From contig OZ231126.1 in assembly GCA_965153355.1 (NCBI GenBank), positions 90,830,001 through 90,894,000 of the forward strand: a DNA stretch of 64,000 nt, written 5' to 3'. Shown piece by piece: positions 63,380-64,000 of the stretch. The position numbers and the translations under genes were made by a program. Source of the DNA: Flaccisagitta enflata. Lineage: Eukaryota > Chaetognatha > Sagittoidea > Aphragmophora. The notes beneath the pieces were generated by a model. The model was not told the DNA's origin. It searched no databases and saw only the letters and a list, made by a program, of their open reading frames with translations. The number at the start of each line of letters is the position of its first letter. Positions within the stretch are counted from its first letter, which is position 1.

Positions 63380-64000
63380 TTGGAAAGCTAAAAAAATTTT
63401 AAACTTTTTTAAATTTTTTTACTTTTTAACGTTTTTGTTAAAAAAGTTTAAAGTTTTAAAAAATGAAGGAGGGAAGAGAAATAATTTATCTGGTTGATTT
63501 TTTAAAAAAAAATTGAATTTTTTAAAATTTTTAAATTTTTTTTAAACTTTTAAAAATTTTTTTAAACTTTTTAATTAAAAAAAAAAAAAAACTTATGAAC
63601 ACTTGTGACCTGCCCCGTTTAATTTTTTCAGGCTTTTTAATTTTTAGGTGCGACAAAGCACCTCTGTAACTGACTGTGTCCGTCGGTTGGTCGGTCTTTC
63701 GGGTAACGCATTCGTTCAACGATCCTCACGTCGAACCTTATTGGCCTACTTGGCCTTGTTTTTAACTTTTTTTAACCACTTTGAAGCTTTTTGAAAAAAT
63801 ATGCAAGAATGAATTCCAAATCTTTTTTGACCTTTTTAACTTTTTTTAAATATTTTAAACCAATTTCAGAAAAACCTGACACTTCGTTAAATTTTTTTAA
63901 AACTGTTTTTAACCTTTTTTAAGTTTTTTTAAGTTTTAAGTTTTTTTAACTTTTAACCTTTTTCAACTTTTTTTCAACTTTTTTACTTTTTAAAATTCCA
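63380..64000. repeat. A/T homopolymer-rich intron with a hairpin-ended repeat
   Basis: Runs of TTTTTAAA dominate at 63390-63600 and 63760-64000. Between them (63643-63765) is a forward hairpin-ended repeat of the AGGTGC subtype, with stem AGGTGCGACAAAGCACCT at 63646-63663, nearly identical to the copy at 9329-9447. Confidence 0.7.

Overview
The window is nuclear DNA of a eukaryote, most likely an invertebrate animal or close relative. Its genes carry many GT-AG introns. The products include an Aquarius-type spliceosomal helicase, a lysosomal acid ceramidase of the vertebrate type, and a NudC-family N-terminus. Noncoding DNA is crowded with short non-autonomous transposons and satellites. I cannot name the species.

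Layout, all genes on the + strand: (1) last exon of an unrecognised gene (1330-1507); (2) a three-finger U1/matrin-type C2H2 zinc-finger gene in 7 exons (1830-6958, 307 aa); (3) the AQR/Aquarius gene in 13 exons (7326-59604, 1804 aa); (4) acid ceramidase in 7 exons (59955-62654, 397 aa); (5) first exon of a NUDCD3-like gene (63031-63161). I rebuilt each spliced frame by hand. All exon phases agree, and the three complete coding sequences are exact multiples of three (924, 5415 and 1194 nt). The four intergenic gaps are only 322, 367, 350 and 376 nt, and none contains AATAAA or ATTAAA.

About 46.9 kb of the 52.3-kb AQR gene is intron. Intron 3 (8832-26641) holds microsatellites, a 29-bp satellite, a 3.6-kb long-inverted-repeat element, two hAT-like elements with exact 8-bp target duplications and many foldback elements. 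Intron 7 (30540-35519) holds an 18-bp array and a cluster of a short hairpin-ended repeat. Intron 8 is almost entirely CTTT repeat. Intron 9 (38031-56275) holds two 22-bp arrays and then about 12.7 kb of a 20-bp satellite.

Points worth following: a dispersed repeat whose terminal hairpin changes sequence but stays paired; two loci in different AQR introns where the same two satellite families abut in the same order; foldback elements nested in one another with readable target duplications; and the compact head-to-tail gene row. I found no intact autonomous transposon, CRISPR array, rRNA gene or convincing functional tRNA gene.
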